Shown piece after piece: positions 8,396 through 16,947 of a stretch of 39,252 nt of DNA (position 1 is its first letter; each line of letters starts with the position of its first letter). The DNA is from Bacteroidales bacterium (GTDB lineage Bacteria > Bacteroidota > Bacteroidia > Bacteroidales > UBA932). Below the pieces are notes generated by a model. It did not search any database, was not told the origin of the DNA, and saw nothing but the letters and a program-made list of their open reading frames with translations. Both the position numbers and the translations under genes were made by a program. The stretch spans positions 1-39,252 of the forward strand of contig JAKSJP010000023.1 of assembly GCA_024398105.1 (NCBI GenBank), in the 5' to 3' direction.

Positions 8396-9076
8396 ATGAG
8401 ACTTTTCAGAACAGTGGCTGCGGTTGCTGCTCTCCTTATCGGATTGAGCGCATCTGCACAGAATATCGGCAGTACAAGGCTTGGTGTGACCGGTGGTTTC
8501 ACCTCGTCTGACTCCAATGCCGATATCTTCAAGACGAGTTCATACTCACTTTACCATGCCGGAGTGGCATTCCAGTATCCTTTCGCAGCTGGATTCGCCA
8601 TCCAGCCTGCTGTCGTATACCAGGTCAAGGGATCGACTCTCGACGGCCTCAAGGACAGCTCGCTGAGTGATATCGCGGGCAGCATCTCGAATCTCAGGAC
8701 CAAGGTCGGATTCGTAGAGATCCCGGTACAGCTTCAGTGGGGTCCGGACCTGCTTGCCTTCCGTCCATATGTGTTCGCTGAGCCTTTCGTAGGCTTCGCT
8801 GTCAACACAGCCAACAAGCTGACCGTGGCTTCGGTGACCGCTGAGACCGTCAAGGACTTCGGCGAGGCAGCCATCAAGCGTCTCGAGTACGGCGTAGGAT
8901 TCGGAGCAGGTATCGAGTTCAGCAGATTCCAGATCTCAGGAAGGTACTATATCAACTTCGGCTCGCTCTACAACGAGTCAGGCGAGATCACTCCAGTCGG
9001 AGAGACAATCAAGGCTGCATATAAGAACGGCAGGAATTTCAACGGATTCTCGCTCTCTGCGGCGGTATTCTTCTAG
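8396..9076 (+). CDS. Outer-membrane beta-barrel protein (porin/PorT-like)
   Basis: This 226-residue protein has a clear signal peptide (MRLFRTVAAVAALLIG, cleavage near SASAQ). It is followed by alternating amphipathic strands and ends in Phe, the usual C-terminal signature of barrels inserted by the Bam complex. Segments such as FVEIPVQLQWGPD and GVGFGAGIEFSRFQISGRYYINFG are typical of the 8-stranded outer-membrane beta-barrel (OMP_b-brl, PorT-like) family common in Bacteroidetes. The specific role is unknown. It lies 14 nt after trxA and 8 nt before the polyprenyl synthase gene. Confidence 0.82.
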   Translation: MRLFRTVAAVAALLIGLSASAQNIGSTRLGVTGGFTSSDSNADIFKTSSYSLYHAGVAFQYPFAAGFAIQPAVVYQVKGSTLDGLKDSSLSDIAGSISNLRTKVGFVEIPVQLQWGPDLLAFRPYVFAEPFVGFAVNTANKLTVASVTAETVKDFGEAAIKRLEYGVGFGAGIEFSRFQISGRYYINFGSLYNESGEITPVGETIKAAYKNGRNFNGFSLSAAVFF

Positions 9077-9084
9077 CAGGTAAG

Positions 9085-10059
9085 ATGGGAGCAGCAGAAT
9101 ATCTGGAAAAGGACCTTGCCCAGGTCCGGGAAATCATCCGCAGGTCACTCTCGAGCGACATAGACCTGCTTGACAGGACAAACGAGTCCCTCATCTCCCG
9201 TCCGGGGAAGATGATGAGGCCGTCGCTTGCCCTGCTCATGGCAAAGGCGTGTTCGGGAGGTAAGCTTACGGACGACTCCTACTCGTTCGCTGCTGCCGCC
9301 GAACTGCTCCACAACGCGACCCTCCTCCATGACGACGTGGCAGACAACAGTCCCAGCCGCCGTGGACGCCCGACAGTCATGTCTCTTCTCGGAGACAGGG
9401 CAGCGGTGCTTCTGGGTGATTTCTGGCTCGTCAAGGCGATGGACAGGATACTCGACTCGAAGACCCATGACATAGAGGGAATACGCTGCTTCGCCAAGAC
9501 TCTGAGCGACCTTGCCGAAGGCGAGATGCTCCAGCTCCAGAAGGCGTCCAGCTGCGACACCGTTGAGGAAGACTACTACAGGATCATCTACAACAAGACA
9601 GCTTCGCTCTTCGAGGCTGCGGCCGTCACGGCAGCGCTTTCGGTCGACGCACCGAAGGAATATACGGACGCTGCGAGGGAATATGCCGTCAACCTCGGCA
9701 TCGCTTTCCAGATCAAGGACGACATCTTCGACTACGACCCTTCTGCCCAGATCGGCAAGCCTGTCGGACATGACCTCCTCGAACAGAAGATCACCCTCCC
9801 GCTGCTCGGCGCGCTGGCTAATGCTCCCGGGGAGGAATCCGCAGCGATAAGGTCCATGGTAGCCCGTATCCAGGACAATCCTTCGCTTCGTGAGGAAATC
9901 GTCGCATTCGTGGAGAAGTACGATGGAATGGCCTACGCCCAGGAAAGGCTTGACGAGTATGTAGCAAAGGCTGTATCGAGCCTCGATGTGCTTCCGGAGG
10001 GGGAGGACAAGGACTATCTGGTCTGGCTTGCCCGCTACTCTGCCGGCAGAAAGATATAA
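9085..10059 (+). CDS. ispB: Polyprenyl (octaprenyl-type) diphosphate synthase
   Basis: Trans-prenyltransferase that elongates farnesyl diphosphate with isopentenyl diphosphate to make the side chain of respiratory quinones (menaquinone in Bacteroidales). The first aspartate-rich motif is DDVAD at residues 83-87 within HDDVADNSPSRRGRP. The second is DDIFD at about 212-216. After it comes GKPVGHDLLEQKITLPLL, the typical downstream segment. Length (324) is normal. Product chain length cannot be judged safely by eye, so the symbol is provisional. The gene sits in the trxA-trmB run, 4 nt before the holB start chosen here. Confidence 0.92.
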   Translation: MGAAEYLEKDLAQVREIIRRSLSSDIDLLDRTNESLISRPGKMMRPSLALLMAKACSGGKLTDDSYSFAAAAELLHNATLLHDDVADNSPSRRGRPTVMSLLGDRAAVLLGDFWLVKAMDRILDSKTHDIEGIRCFAKTLSDLAEGEMLQLQKASSCDTVEEDYYRIIYNKTASLFEAAAVTAALSVDAPKEYTDAAREYAVNLGIAFQIKDDIFDYDPSAQIGKPVGHDLLEQKITLPLLGALANAPGEESAAIRSMVARIQDNPSLREEIVAFVEKYDGMAYAQERLDEYVAKAVSSLDVLPEGEDKDYLVWLARYSAGRKI

Positions 10060-10063
10060 GACA

Positions 10064-11200
10064 ATGGGAAGATTCGCAGACATACCCGGAAACGGTAACG
10101 TCAAGAAGGCGCTGGCAGGCATGGTGGACAGCGGCAGGATCCCCCATGCCATACTGATGTATGAGAACGACGGCTGCGGAGCACTGATGCTCGCGCAGAC
10201 CTTCATGCAGTACGCCAACTGCACCGACCGCCATGACGGCGAGCCGTGCGGAAAGTGCCCGTCATGCAACCAGTTCTCGAAGATGATCTATCCGGATCTC
10301 CACTACACATTCCCTATCACGACAGGCACCAAGGTCTCAGGTGAGGCCAAGAACCTTGTCTGCGACATGTTCGCGCCTTATTGGAGGGAACTTGTGCTGG
10401 GGAATCCATACTTCCTCGAGAGTGAGCTCTCGTCAGCTCTGGGATTCGAGAAGAAGAGCGGACAGATACTTGTGGCCGAAGGCCATGACATCCTGAAGAA
10501 ACTCTCGATGTCGGCGGTCTCAGGAGGCTACAGGGCAATAATAATGTACTTGCCGGAGAGCATGAACACCCAGACGGCGAACATGCTTCTCAAGGCTATA
10601 GAGGAACCTTCGGAGAACACGGTCTTCATACTGATCACACATTCTCCAGAGTCGGTCCTCCCGACCATCTCTTCCAGGTGTCAGGGCGTCAGGGTGCTCC
10701 CTCTCTCCAAGGAAGAGGTCTCTGCCGAGCTTCAGGGCAGGTTCGGCGCAGCGGTCGAAGACGCAGACATGGCTGCGTCCCTCTCAGGTGGCAGCGTGGG
10801 CCTCGCCCTGCGCGAACTTTCCGAGAAGGAGGACGTGTCGGTCATGAAGGATCTTCTCCGCGACCTTCTCTACAACCTTGTACGCAAGGACCTGAAGGCG
10901 TCTCTCGAGACAGGCGAGGCCATAGCGTCGCTGGAATCAAGAGAAAAACAGAAACTTTTCTGTAACTTTGCTGCAGAGGCACTCAGGAATATCTTCCTTC
11001 TGCAGCAGGGTTTGGAAAGCATAGCCGCTGTTTCTGCTTCCGATGCTCCATGGATCAGGGAGATAGCAGGAAGCTGCAGCAAATCATTCAGCCGCAAGGC
11101 ATTGGACATCTTCAGCAAGGCAAGCATGCTGATCGACAGGAACGTGTCGCAGAAGATGGTCTTCGCCAATGTGGTCGACAGACTTTATATGAGTATCTGA
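10064..11200 (+). CDS. holB: DNA polymerase III delta-prime subunit
   Basis: Clamp-loader subunit of 378 residues. The open frame extends upstream to 9986 inside ispB, but ATG at 10064, 4 nt after the ispB stop, gives the natural N terminus MGRFADIPGN. A zinc-binding cluster is visible (CTDRHDGEPCGKCPSC, about residues 46-61), followed by DLHYTFP. The segment MNTQTANMLLKAIEEPSENTVFILITHSPESVLPTISSRCQ is the typical AAA+ box VII/sensor region. The Walker A position is degenerate (YENDGCGALMLAQ lacks GK[ST]), as is common for delta-prime. It overlaps the next gene by one base (TGATG). Confidence 0.92.
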   Translation: MGRFADIPGNGNVKKALAGMVDSGRIPHAILMYENDGCGALMLAQTFMQYANCTDRHDGEPCGKCPSCNQFSKMIYPDLHYTFPITTGTKVSGEAKNLVCDMFAPYWRELVLGNPYFLESELSSALGFEKKSGQILVAEGHDILKKLSMSAVSGGYRAIIMYLPESMNTQTANMLLKAIEEPSENTVFILITHSPESVLPTISSRCQGVRVLPLSKEEVSAELQGRFGAAVEDADMAASLSGGSVGLALRELSEKEDVSVMKDLLRDLLYNLVRKDLKASLETGEAIASLESREKQKLFCNFAAEALRNIFLLQQGLESIAAVSASDAPWIREIAGSCSKSFSRKALDIFSKASMLIDRNVSQKMVFANVVDRLYMSI

Positions 11201-12441
11201 TGGAAAACGAAAATATACAATACGACTGCTCGAGAGGCTGCATGGTCTCAAGGAACCAGGACAATGAACTGTCTGTGGCATACCGTCCGGGATGCTGCAA
11301 GCTCAAGGATGCGGACTGGCTTGACGGCGTAAGGCAGGAGCAGTTCTCTGACCTTTTCGAGGTGCGTTTCAAGAACACCAGGAAGGGCTTCTACCGCAAT
11401 GACTCCCAGCAGAGCATCAGGATAGGAGACCTCGTCATCGTCGAGGCGCAGAGTGGCCATGATCTCGGAATCGTGACCCTCGAAGGCCCGATCCTCGCAC
11501 GGCAGATGGCCAGCAAGGGGGTCGATCCAAAGACTACCGAGTTCAAGAAGATCTACAGGAAGGCCAGGCCTTTCGACATCGAGAACTGGCAGATGGCGAT
11601 TGCCCGTGAGCAGGATACCATGATCCGTGCCCGTCAGATCGCCGTGGAGCTTGGCCTCGAGATGAAGATCGGCGACGTGGAGTTCCAGGGCGACGGAACC
11701 AAGGCTATCTTCTACTATATCGCGGACGGCCGTGTCGACTTCCGTCAGCTGATCAAGGTGTTCGCAGAGGAGTTCCGTATCCGTATCGAGATGAAGCAGA
11801 TCGGTGCCCGCCAGGAGGCCGGACTGATCGGCGGTATCGGTGTCTGCGGAAGAGAGCTCTGCTGTGCGAACTACATCACCAACTTCAGGTCTATCACTAC
11901 TTCGGCGGCCCGCTGCCAGGACCTTTCGCTCAATCCTCAGAAGCTTGCCGGCCAGTGCGGAAAGCTCAAGTGCTGCCTTGACTACGAGGTTGCGACCTAT
12001 ATGGATGCGCAGACAAGGATTCCTAAGGTCACAGAACCGCTTGAGTTCGAGGACGGTCTTGCCTATCTTGTCAAGACGGACATCCTCCAGGAGGTCATGT
12101 ACTTCTCATACGACAAGAATTCACTTGCCAACATATATCCTCTCGACGTCCACGAGGTAAGAGAGATAATCAAGATGAACCGCAATGGCATCAAGCCTGA
12201 GTCCCTCAAGGAAGAGCCGGAACCTTCAAGTCCGGAGTTCCGTTCCGCAGTAGGCGATGACAGCATCTCGCGTTTCGACAATGCTCCTCGCAAGAAGAAG
12301 AACAAGAAGAAGGGCGGTCCTAAGGACGGTCCGCGCGAGCCTCGCAAGGATGGACACAGAGATGGTCCAAGGGAAGGACGCAGGGATGGCCAGAAAGGCG
12401 GACAGAACAAGGCTCCGAAACCACAGAAGCAGCAGGAGTAG
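11200..12441 (+). CDS. ricT: RicT/PSP1-domain protein
   Basis: A 413-residue PSP1-domain protein. The frame is open from 11050, but ATG at 11200, overlapping the holB stop, is the sensible start. The conserved core carries the cysteine motifs of the family: CGRELCCANY and CGKLKCCLDYE, which in Bacillus RicT help hold an Fe-S cluster in the RicA/F/T complex acting on RNase Y and sporulation. The role in Bacteroidetes is not established. The last ~50 residues are a Lys/Arg/Gly/Asp-rich tail (PKDGPREPRKDGHRDG and similar) that looks disordered and could bind RNA. Its place between holB and a gldH-like gene is familiar in Bacteroidetes genomes. Confidence 0.9.
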   Translation: MENENIQYDCSRGCMVSRNQDNELSVAYRPGCCKLKDADWLDGVRQEQFSDLFEVRFKNTRKGFYRNDSQQSIRIGDLVIVEAQSGHDLGIVTLEGPILARQMASKGVDPKTTEFKKIYRKARPFDIENWQMAIAREQDTMIRARQIAVELGLEMKIGDVEFQGDGTKAIFYYIADGRVDFRQLIKVFAEEFRIRIEMKQIGARQEAGLIGGIGVCGRELCCANYITNFRSITTSAARCQDLSLNPQKLAGQCGKLKCCLDYEVATYMDAQTRIPKVTEPLEFEDGLAYLVKTDILQEVMYFSYDKNSLANIYPLDVHEVREIIKMNRNGIKPESLKEEPEPSSPEFRSAVGDDSISRFDNAPRKKKNKKKGGPKDGPREPRKDGHRDGPREGRRDGQKGGQNKAPKPQKQQE

Positions 12442-12915
12442 ATGAGATTCCCCATAAAGACCGGAAGACTTATTGCGATGGCTCTCCTGCCATTGCTGGT
12501 GCTTTCGTGTGACCGTCCCGAGTCAGACGAATCCTATCTTAAGGCCTCGCACAGGGATGATCAGGGGAAATACTGCTTCACCCTGAAGATGGATGATCCG
12601 CAGTATCTCTACGATGTGGATGTATATATCTCCTCTTCGGCGGACAGACGTCATTACCTTCCTTTCTCGGAAGACGTGCTGGTCGAGTGGACCGCGCCTT
12701 CAGGTGCGAAGTTCGAGGAGACGGTGAGTTTCTCGTCAGAGACCGAGGTCCAGAAGACTTTCTTCTCGAAGGTCTACCTCTACCACTACCGCGCGGAACT
12801 GGTGCCGGTGGAATATGGTGACTGGGCGCTCAGCCTGAAGTTCCCGTCAGATTTTGAAGAAAACAACCACGCCAATGGAATTGGCATAAGACTTATAAGA
12901 AATGGGTCACGATAA
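12442..12915 (+). CDS. gldH: GldH-like lipoprotein
   Basis: A 157-residue lipoprotein with signal LIAMALLPLLVLSC (lipobox Cys near residue 23). The mature part shows the pattern of the GldH family: YDVDVYISSSADRRHYLP, then VEWTAPSGAKFEE, and a C-terminal GIGIRLIRN. Gene order also supports it, since a gldH-type lipoprotein often follows the PSP1 gene in Bacteroidetes. Sequence identity is too low to be certain by eye. In gliding species GldH is needed for motility; most Bacteroidales carrying it do not glide, so a general envelope role is likely. It starts directly after the ricT stop and overlaps trmB by 14 nt. Confidence 0.6.
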   Translation: MRFPIKTGRLIAMALLPLLVLSCDRPESDESYLKASHRDDQGKYCFTLKMDDPQYLYDVDVYISSSADRRHYLPFSEDVLVEWTAPSGAKFEETVSFSSETEVQKTFFSKVYLYHYRAELVPVEYGDWALSLKFPSDFEENNHANGIGIRLIRNGSR

Positions 12916-13747
12916 GCTCAGGAAATTCAAGGAGAACGAGTCGTTCTCATGCCTTCTCCAGCCGGAATCAGTTGAGGTTCTGGATGTCAAGGACGGTATA
13001 TTCGGTGTGAAGCCTCATGCGATCAAGGGCAACTGGAACGGTGAGATGTTCAAGGAGGACAGACCTATCGTCGTCGAGCTCGGCTGCGGCAGGGGAGAGT
13101 ACACCGTGGACCTCGGCAAGAGAAATCCTGACTTCAACTACATCGGTGTCGACATCAAGGGCGCAAGGCTCTGGAAGGGTGCGAAGTACGCTACCGAGAA
13201 CCAGATGGGCAATGTCGCTTTCCTCCGTACCAGGATCGAGTTCATCGAGGCTTTCTTCGCTCCAGGGGAGATCTCGGAGATCTGGCTCACATTCTCGGAT
13301 CCTCAGCTCAAGAGCGAGAACAAGCGTCTGACTTCGCCTCTTTTCCTTGAGAGATACCGCAAGTTCCTCAAGCCAGGCGGTATCGTGCACCTCAAGACTG
13401 ACAGCCAGTTCCTGCACCAGTACAGCAAGGCTGTGGCCCAGGCCAACGGCCTCGAGATCCTCGGCTGCACCGACGACCTCTACGGAGAGGGCAAGGCCGG
13501 TCTCTATGAGAGCGGCATCGCGTCAGTCTGCGGCAAGGACGCAGTCGATGCGCTCTTCGAAGTCCAGACATATTATGAAAGGATGTTCCTCGAGATGGGC
13601 CTGAAGATCACCTATCTCTCGTTCAGGATCGACCACGATGGCCGTTTCGTCTATCCTGAGGATTTCGACAGCGACTACTGGAGAGCTGTTGAGGGCAATC
13701 GCCGCTCGTTCGGTCACGGCGGAAATGTAGCTGAGCCGGAGGCTTAG
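12902..13747 (+). CDS. trmB: tRNA (guanine-N7-)-methyltransferase
   Basis: SAM-dependent enzyme that methylates G46 in the variable loop of tRNA. The SAM-binding motif VVELGCGRGEYTVDLG (about residues 57-72) is followed by YIGVDIKGARLWKGAKYA and the catalytic-region segment IWLTFSDPQLKSENKRLTSPLFLERY. These match TrmB of the Rossmann-fold type; Bacteroidetes members read SDPQ where many others read PDPW. At 281 residues it is longer than the E. coli protein, with an N-terminal extension of about 50 residues. It ends 2 nt before the convergent miaA stop, with no strong terminator between. Confidence 0.94.
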   Translation: MGHDKLRKFKENESFSCLLQPESVEVLDVKDGIFGVKPHAIKGNWNGEMFKEDRPIVVELGCGRGEYTVDLGKRNPDFNYIGVDIKGARLWKGAKYATENQMGNVAFLRTRIEFIEAFFAPGEISEIWLTFSDPQLKSENKRLTSPLFLERYRKFLKPGGIVHLKTDSQFLHQYSKAVAQANGLEILGCTDDLYGEGKAGLYESGIASVCGKDAVDALFEVQTYYERMFLEMGLKITYLSFRIDHDGRFVYPEDFDSDYWRAVEGNRRSFGHGGNVAEPEA

Positions 13748-13749
13748 CT

Positions 13750-14760
13750 TTACACCTCTACCCAGTGGATGCGCTTGCCGTCGCGCTCCATTCCCCTGAA
13801 CCAGGTCATCTGACGTTTCGCGAACTGGTGGATGGCATTCGCCAGCAGCGTACGCATCTCATCCAGAGTCAGGATTCCAAGCACATGCTGAGTGACGAAC
13901 TTGTACTCAAGTCCGTAGTAGATCAGGTCTTCCTGCGGGATGCCCTTGTCCAGAAGAGCCCTGACCTCGTCGACCATACCTTCGGAGATCCTTTCGTCAA
14001 GCCTGCGGTCGATACGTGCGATACGGGTCTCTCGGTCTACCAGGGTACCGATGAAATAGACGTTCATCGGGAGGAAGGACGAGCGGTGGACAGGATGCTC
14101 CTTCTCATACAGGGCGACTTCGATCGCCCTGACTATGCGCCTCTTTGATTCGAGTATGCTCTCGTCGGTGACGGTCTTCAGCTGGGCGAGCTCGGCCCTC
14201 AGTGTCTCGATGTCCTTCTTCTCCATCTCCTCGCGCCACTGGTAATCAGGCGGAATCTGAGGCAGGGTGTAGCCGCAGGTCGCAGCCTCGATATAGAGAC
14301 CCGAGCCTCCGCAGAGCACAGGGATTCCGCCTCTTGAGCGGATATCGGCATAGGCCTTCTCGAAATCCTGCTGGAAGTCATAGATGTTGTAGCGGACGCC
14401 TGCTTCGACTATGTCGATCAGGTGGTACGGGATCTCGCCATATTCGACAAGGTCCTTGCCCGTTCCGATGTCCATCCCCCGGTAGACCTGTCGGGAATCG
14501 GCGGACAGTATCTCGGCACCGGCGGCATCCGCAGCACGGCCGCCAAGGTCCATGGTACCATGGCCCTGCAGCAGCTCGTTGATCCGACGGCATAGCGAGA
14601 CGGCATAGCGGGTCTTGCCGGAAGCGGTAGGCCCCAGTACGCAGATCAGGTCGATCTCGCCCTTGAGATAGCTCTCGAGGACGGCCTTTACGTCAATTTC
14701 TTCTGCTGGCGGCAGTTCCGCAGGTGGCGGTACTCCGATGCTTGTTCTCACTCTTGCCAT
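13750..14760 (-). CDS. miaA: tRNA dimethylallyltransferase
   Basis: Adds a dimethylallyl group to the N6 of A37 in tRNAs that read codons starting with U. The P-loop GPTASGKT is at about residues 42-49, followed by ILSADSRQVYRGMDIGTGK, the RGGIPVLCGGSGLYIEA segment and the C-terminal QFAKRQMTWFRG, all typical of MiaA. The 336 residues include about 35 before the P-loop region, more than usual, with a Pro/Glu-rich stretch. The first ATG (14760) lies only 4 nt downstream of a TATATTTG box, so the mRNA may be leaderless or the true start may lie further in. Divergent from smpB. Confidence 0.93.
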   Translation of the reverse strand: MARVRTSIGVPPPAELPPAEEIDVKAVLESYLKGEIDLICVLGPTASGKTRYAVSLCRRINELLQGHGTMDLGGRAADAAGAEILSADSRQVYRGMDIGTGKDLVEYGEIPYHLIDIVEAGVRYNIYDFQQDFEKAYADIRSRGGIPVLCGGSGLYIEAATCGYTLPQIPPDYQWREEMEKKDIETLRAELAQLKTVTDESILESKRRIVRAIEVALYEKEHPVHRSSFLPMNVYFIGTLVDRETRIARIDRRLDERISEGMVDEVRALLDKGIPQEDLIYYGLEYKFVTQHVLGILTLDEMRTLLANAIHQFAKRQMTWFRGMERDGKRIHWVEV

Positions 14761-14764
14761 GGGC

Positions 14765-14791
14765 CAAATATAAGGAAATTATGTATATTTG
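14765..14791. promoter_or_regulatory. Divergent miaA/smpB -7 boxes arranged as an inverted repeat
   Basis: CAAATATA (14765-14772, TATATTTG on the minus strand) and TATATTTG (14784-14791, plus strand) are exact inverted copies 11 nt apart. Each fits the -7 consensus and points to one gene. No TTG is seen at the usual -33 distance for either, because the -33 region of one falls on or next to the -7 box of the other. Confidence 0.5.
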
Positions 14792-14812
14792 CGAACTCAA
14801 ACGACATCCAAT

Positions 14813-15271
14813 ATGCCAAAGGCAAAGAGCAAGACACAGATCAGCAACCGCAGGGCCTCGTTCGACTACGAGTTCCTGGAGACCTATACCGCCGGTATAG
14901 TGCTGACCGGTACGGAGATCAAGTCGATCCGTGGCGGCAAGGCCTCGCTCGTGGATGCCTTCTGCTATTTCGACGAGCGTGGACAGCTCTATGTCAAGGG
15001 AATGAACGTCGCGACCTATTTCTGGGGTTCGTGGGGCAACCATGACACCAACCGCGACCGCAAGCTCCTGCTAAACAAGAAGGAACTCCTCAAGCTTCGC
15101 CAGAGCGTGAAGCTCAAGGGCCTTACCATCGTGGCTGTCAAGCTCTTCATCGCCGACAACGGCTACGCCAAGCTCCTGATCGCCCTGGCCAAGGGTAAGA
15201 AGGAGTTCGACAAGCGGCAGACCATCAAGGAAAAAGATATCCGCCGCGAAATGGATCGAGGCGGATATTAG
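14813..15271 (+). CDS. smpB: SsrA (tmRNA)-binding protein
   Basis: Partner of tmRNA in trans-translation, which rescues stalled ribosomes. The 152 residues match SmpB from end to end: [29 protein letters not shown], then [26 protein letters not shown], and the Arg/Lys-rich C-terminal tail [20 protein letters not shown] that enters the empty mRNA channel. The frame continues upstream to a TTG at 14789, but that lies inside the -7 box, so ATG at 14813 is the start. No tmRNA gene is seen in the window. Confidence 0.96.
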   Translation: MPKAKSKTQISNRRASFDYEFLETYTAGIVLTGTEIKSIRGGKASLVDAFCYFDERGQLYVKGMNVATYFWGSWGNHDTNRDRKLLLNKKELLKLRQSVKLKGLTIVAVKLFIADNGYAKLLIALAKGKKEFDKRQTIKEKDIRREMDRGGY

Positions 15272-15324
15272 AAGTACGGACCGGAATATACGGTACCATG
15301 GTATCGGAACTGAAGGCCTTCCTC

Positions 15325-16692
15325 CTAGAGAGCGAAGGCTTTCTTTATCATGTCTACGCTGTCAAGCAGCTCCCAGCCGAAGAACTGGATGGTCTCCTCG
15401 ACCTCCTTTCCTCCGCGGATGAGCTTGACGGTCTCTGTGTATGGGGTACGTCCCATGTGGCCGTAGGATGCGGTCGGCTCGTAGATAGGGTTCTTGAGCT
15501 GGAACTTGCTGATGATCTTCGCAGGACGAAGGTCGAACAGGTCGTTGATCTTTGAGGCGATGAAGCTGTCTACACCCATTCCTGCTGCCTGGGCTGCCTC
15601 CTTCACGGTCTCGCAGGCGCTGCCGTAGCTGTCAACGAAGATGCTGACCGGCTTTGCGACGCCGATCGCGTAGGATACCTGCACGAGCATCTCACCGGCA
15701 ACGCCGGCTGCTACCATGTTCTTTGCGATATATCGTGCTGCATATGCTGCTGAACGGTCTACCTTTGAAGGGTCCTTGCCTGAGAAGGCTCCGCCGCCGT
15801 GCGCGCCCTTGCCGCCGTAGGTGTCTACGATGATCTTGCGGCCGGTGAGACCTGTGTCGCCGTGAGGACCGCCGATCACGAACTTGCCGGTAGGGTTCAC
15901 GAAGAGGATGCAGTCGTCGTCGAAGAGGGCTGCGGTCTCAGCAGGAAGGCTTTCCTTCACGCGTGGGATGAGGACCTTGCGTACGTCGTCCTCGATTCTC
16001 TGGTGCATCGCCTGGTCTACTTTCTCCTGGCCATACTTCTCGACTGCGGTCTTGTAGTCGATCTTGCCGAGGCTGTGGGCGAGGAACTCGTCGTGCTGGG
16101 TAGACACTACGATGGTATGGATCCTGACAGGCTTGTTGGTATTGCTGTCATACTCTACGGTGTACTGGCACTTTGCGTCAGGACGGAGGTATGGCATCAG
16201 CTCAAGGCTGTTCTTGCGGATGTCTGCAAGGATGCGGAGAGTCAGGTGGGAGAGGGCGAGAGGAAGCGGCATGTACTCCTCTGTGTCGTTGTTGGCATAG
16301 CCGAACATCATGCCCTGATCGCCGGCACCCTGGTTGTCGGCGTCTTCTCTTACGACTCCTCTGTTGATGTCGCGGCTCTGCTCATGGATCGCTGAAAGCA
16401 CACCGCATGAGTTGCCGTCGAACATGTATTCTGCCTTGTTGTAGCCGATCTTGTTTATCACACGGCGTACTACGGTCTGTATGTCTACATATGCGTCGTC
16501 GCTGCGGACCTCGCCGCCGACTACTACGAGTCCTGTCGAGCAGAATGTCTCGCAGGCTACCTTTGATTCTGCGTCCTGACGGAGGAACTCGTCGAGGACT
16601 GCATCGGAAATCTGGTCTGCTACCTTGTCTGGATGTCCCTCAGATACTGACTCTGAGGTGAAGAGGTAGGTTGAAAGCTTTTTTTCAGACAT
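15325..16692 (-). CDS. metK: S-adenosylmethionine synthase
   Basis: Makes S-adenosylmethionine from methionine and ATP. The N terminus has [20 protein letters not shown] (ATP/metal binding), then [12 protein letters not shown] and, near residue 300, [23 protein letters not shown], the metK signatures. At 455 residues it is longer than the E. coli enzyme (384), with extra sequence in the middle and C-terminal parts as in other Bacteroidetes. The gene is read through a 5' region carrying a candidate SAM-II riboswitch and an intrinsic terminator, so it is probably switched off by its own product. It faces smpB across 53 nt. Confidence 0.96.
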   Translation of the reverse strand: MSEKKLSTYLFTSESVSEGHPDKVADQISDAVLDEFLRQDAESKVACETFCSTGLVVVGGEVRSDDAYVDIQTVVRRVINKIGYNKAEYMFDGNSCGVLSAIHEQSRDINRGVVREDADNQGAGDQGMMFGYANNDTEEYMPLPLALSHLTLRILADIRKNSLELMPYLRPDAKCQYTVEYDSNTNKPVRIHTIVVSTQHDEFLAHSLGKIDYKTAVEKYGQEKVDQAMHQRIEDDVRKVLIPRVKESLPAETAALFDDDCILFVNPTGKFVIGGPHGDTGLTGRKIIVDTYGGKGAHGGGAFSGKDPSKVDRSAAYAARYIAKNMVAAGVAGEMLVQVSYAIGVAKPVSIFVDSYGSACETVKEAAQAAGMGVDSFIASKINDLFDLRPAKIISKFQLKNPIYEPTASYGHMGRTPYTETVKLIRGGKEVEETIQFFGWELLDSVDMIKKAFAL

Positions 16693-16733
16693 GTCTTGTA
16701 TGTTTTAATCGTCAATTCCTGTGTGCAGGGCAC

Positions 16734-16761
16734 AAAAAAAGCCCCTGCGATATCGCGGAGC
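16734..16761 (-). terminator. Intrinsic terminator in the metK leader (expression platform)
   Basis: Read on the minus strand, GCTCC plus GCG pair with CGC plus GGGGC (one bulged A, ATAT loop), followed by seven T. It lies between the candidate SAM-II aptamer and the metK start, 42 nt before the ATG, and so fits transcription attenuation of metK. Confidence 0.75.
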
Positions 16762-16796
16762 CGTCAAAAAACACACAAATAACTACCTGGGTAGAA

Positions 16797-16850
16797 ACAT
16801 TTTAGCATTTTTTAGCGTGGTTGCAAGCGGGCAAATCTCTCCACGAAATC
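16797..16850 (-). ncRNA. Candidate SAM-II riboswitch upstream of metK
   Basis: On the minus strand the hallmarks of the SAM-II (metA) aptamer appear in order: stem P1 CGTGG (16845-16841), loop with GATTT (16837-16833), the block TTGCAA (16826-16821), P1 return CCACG (16820-16816), an A-rich link and GCTAAA (16806-16801). The known SAM-II crystal-structure RNA has the same GAUUU, UUGCAA and GCUAAA blocks in the same places. Its location just after the metK promoter and before a terminator supports it. The second (pseudoknot) pairing could not be confirmed by eye. Confidence 0.75.
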
Positions 16851-16855
16851 GAGCG

Positions 16856-16886
16856 CGAAGGTACGGGCTTTTTCTCAATTATCCAA
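16856..16886 (-). promoter_or_regulatory. Promoter of the metK leader
   Basis: On the minus strand TTG (16886-16884), 20 bp, then TACCTTCG (16863-16856), one mismatch from TAnnTTTG. Transcription would start at about 16850, directly at the 5' end of the candidate aptamer. Confidence 0.6.
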
Positions 16887-16894
16887 AAAAAACG

Positions 16895-16902
16895 TACCTT
16901 TG
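16895..16902 (+). promoter_or_regulatory. -7 box of the Oar-like receptor gene
   Basis: TACCTTTG fits TAnnTTTG and lies 45 nt before the start codon. No exact TTG is seen at the -33 position. The site overlaps the region of the divergent metK promoter. Confidence 0.5.
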
Positions 16903-16947
16903 TGCCTTGTTGTACGTAGCAAGTATTTTGTTTTAACATATTCAGTA

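Noticed and set aside
9145-10269. Long minus-strand open frame (374 codons) opposite ispB/holB
   Set aside because: It is antisense to two clear genes, made of residues expected from the reverse of their biased codons, with no domain.
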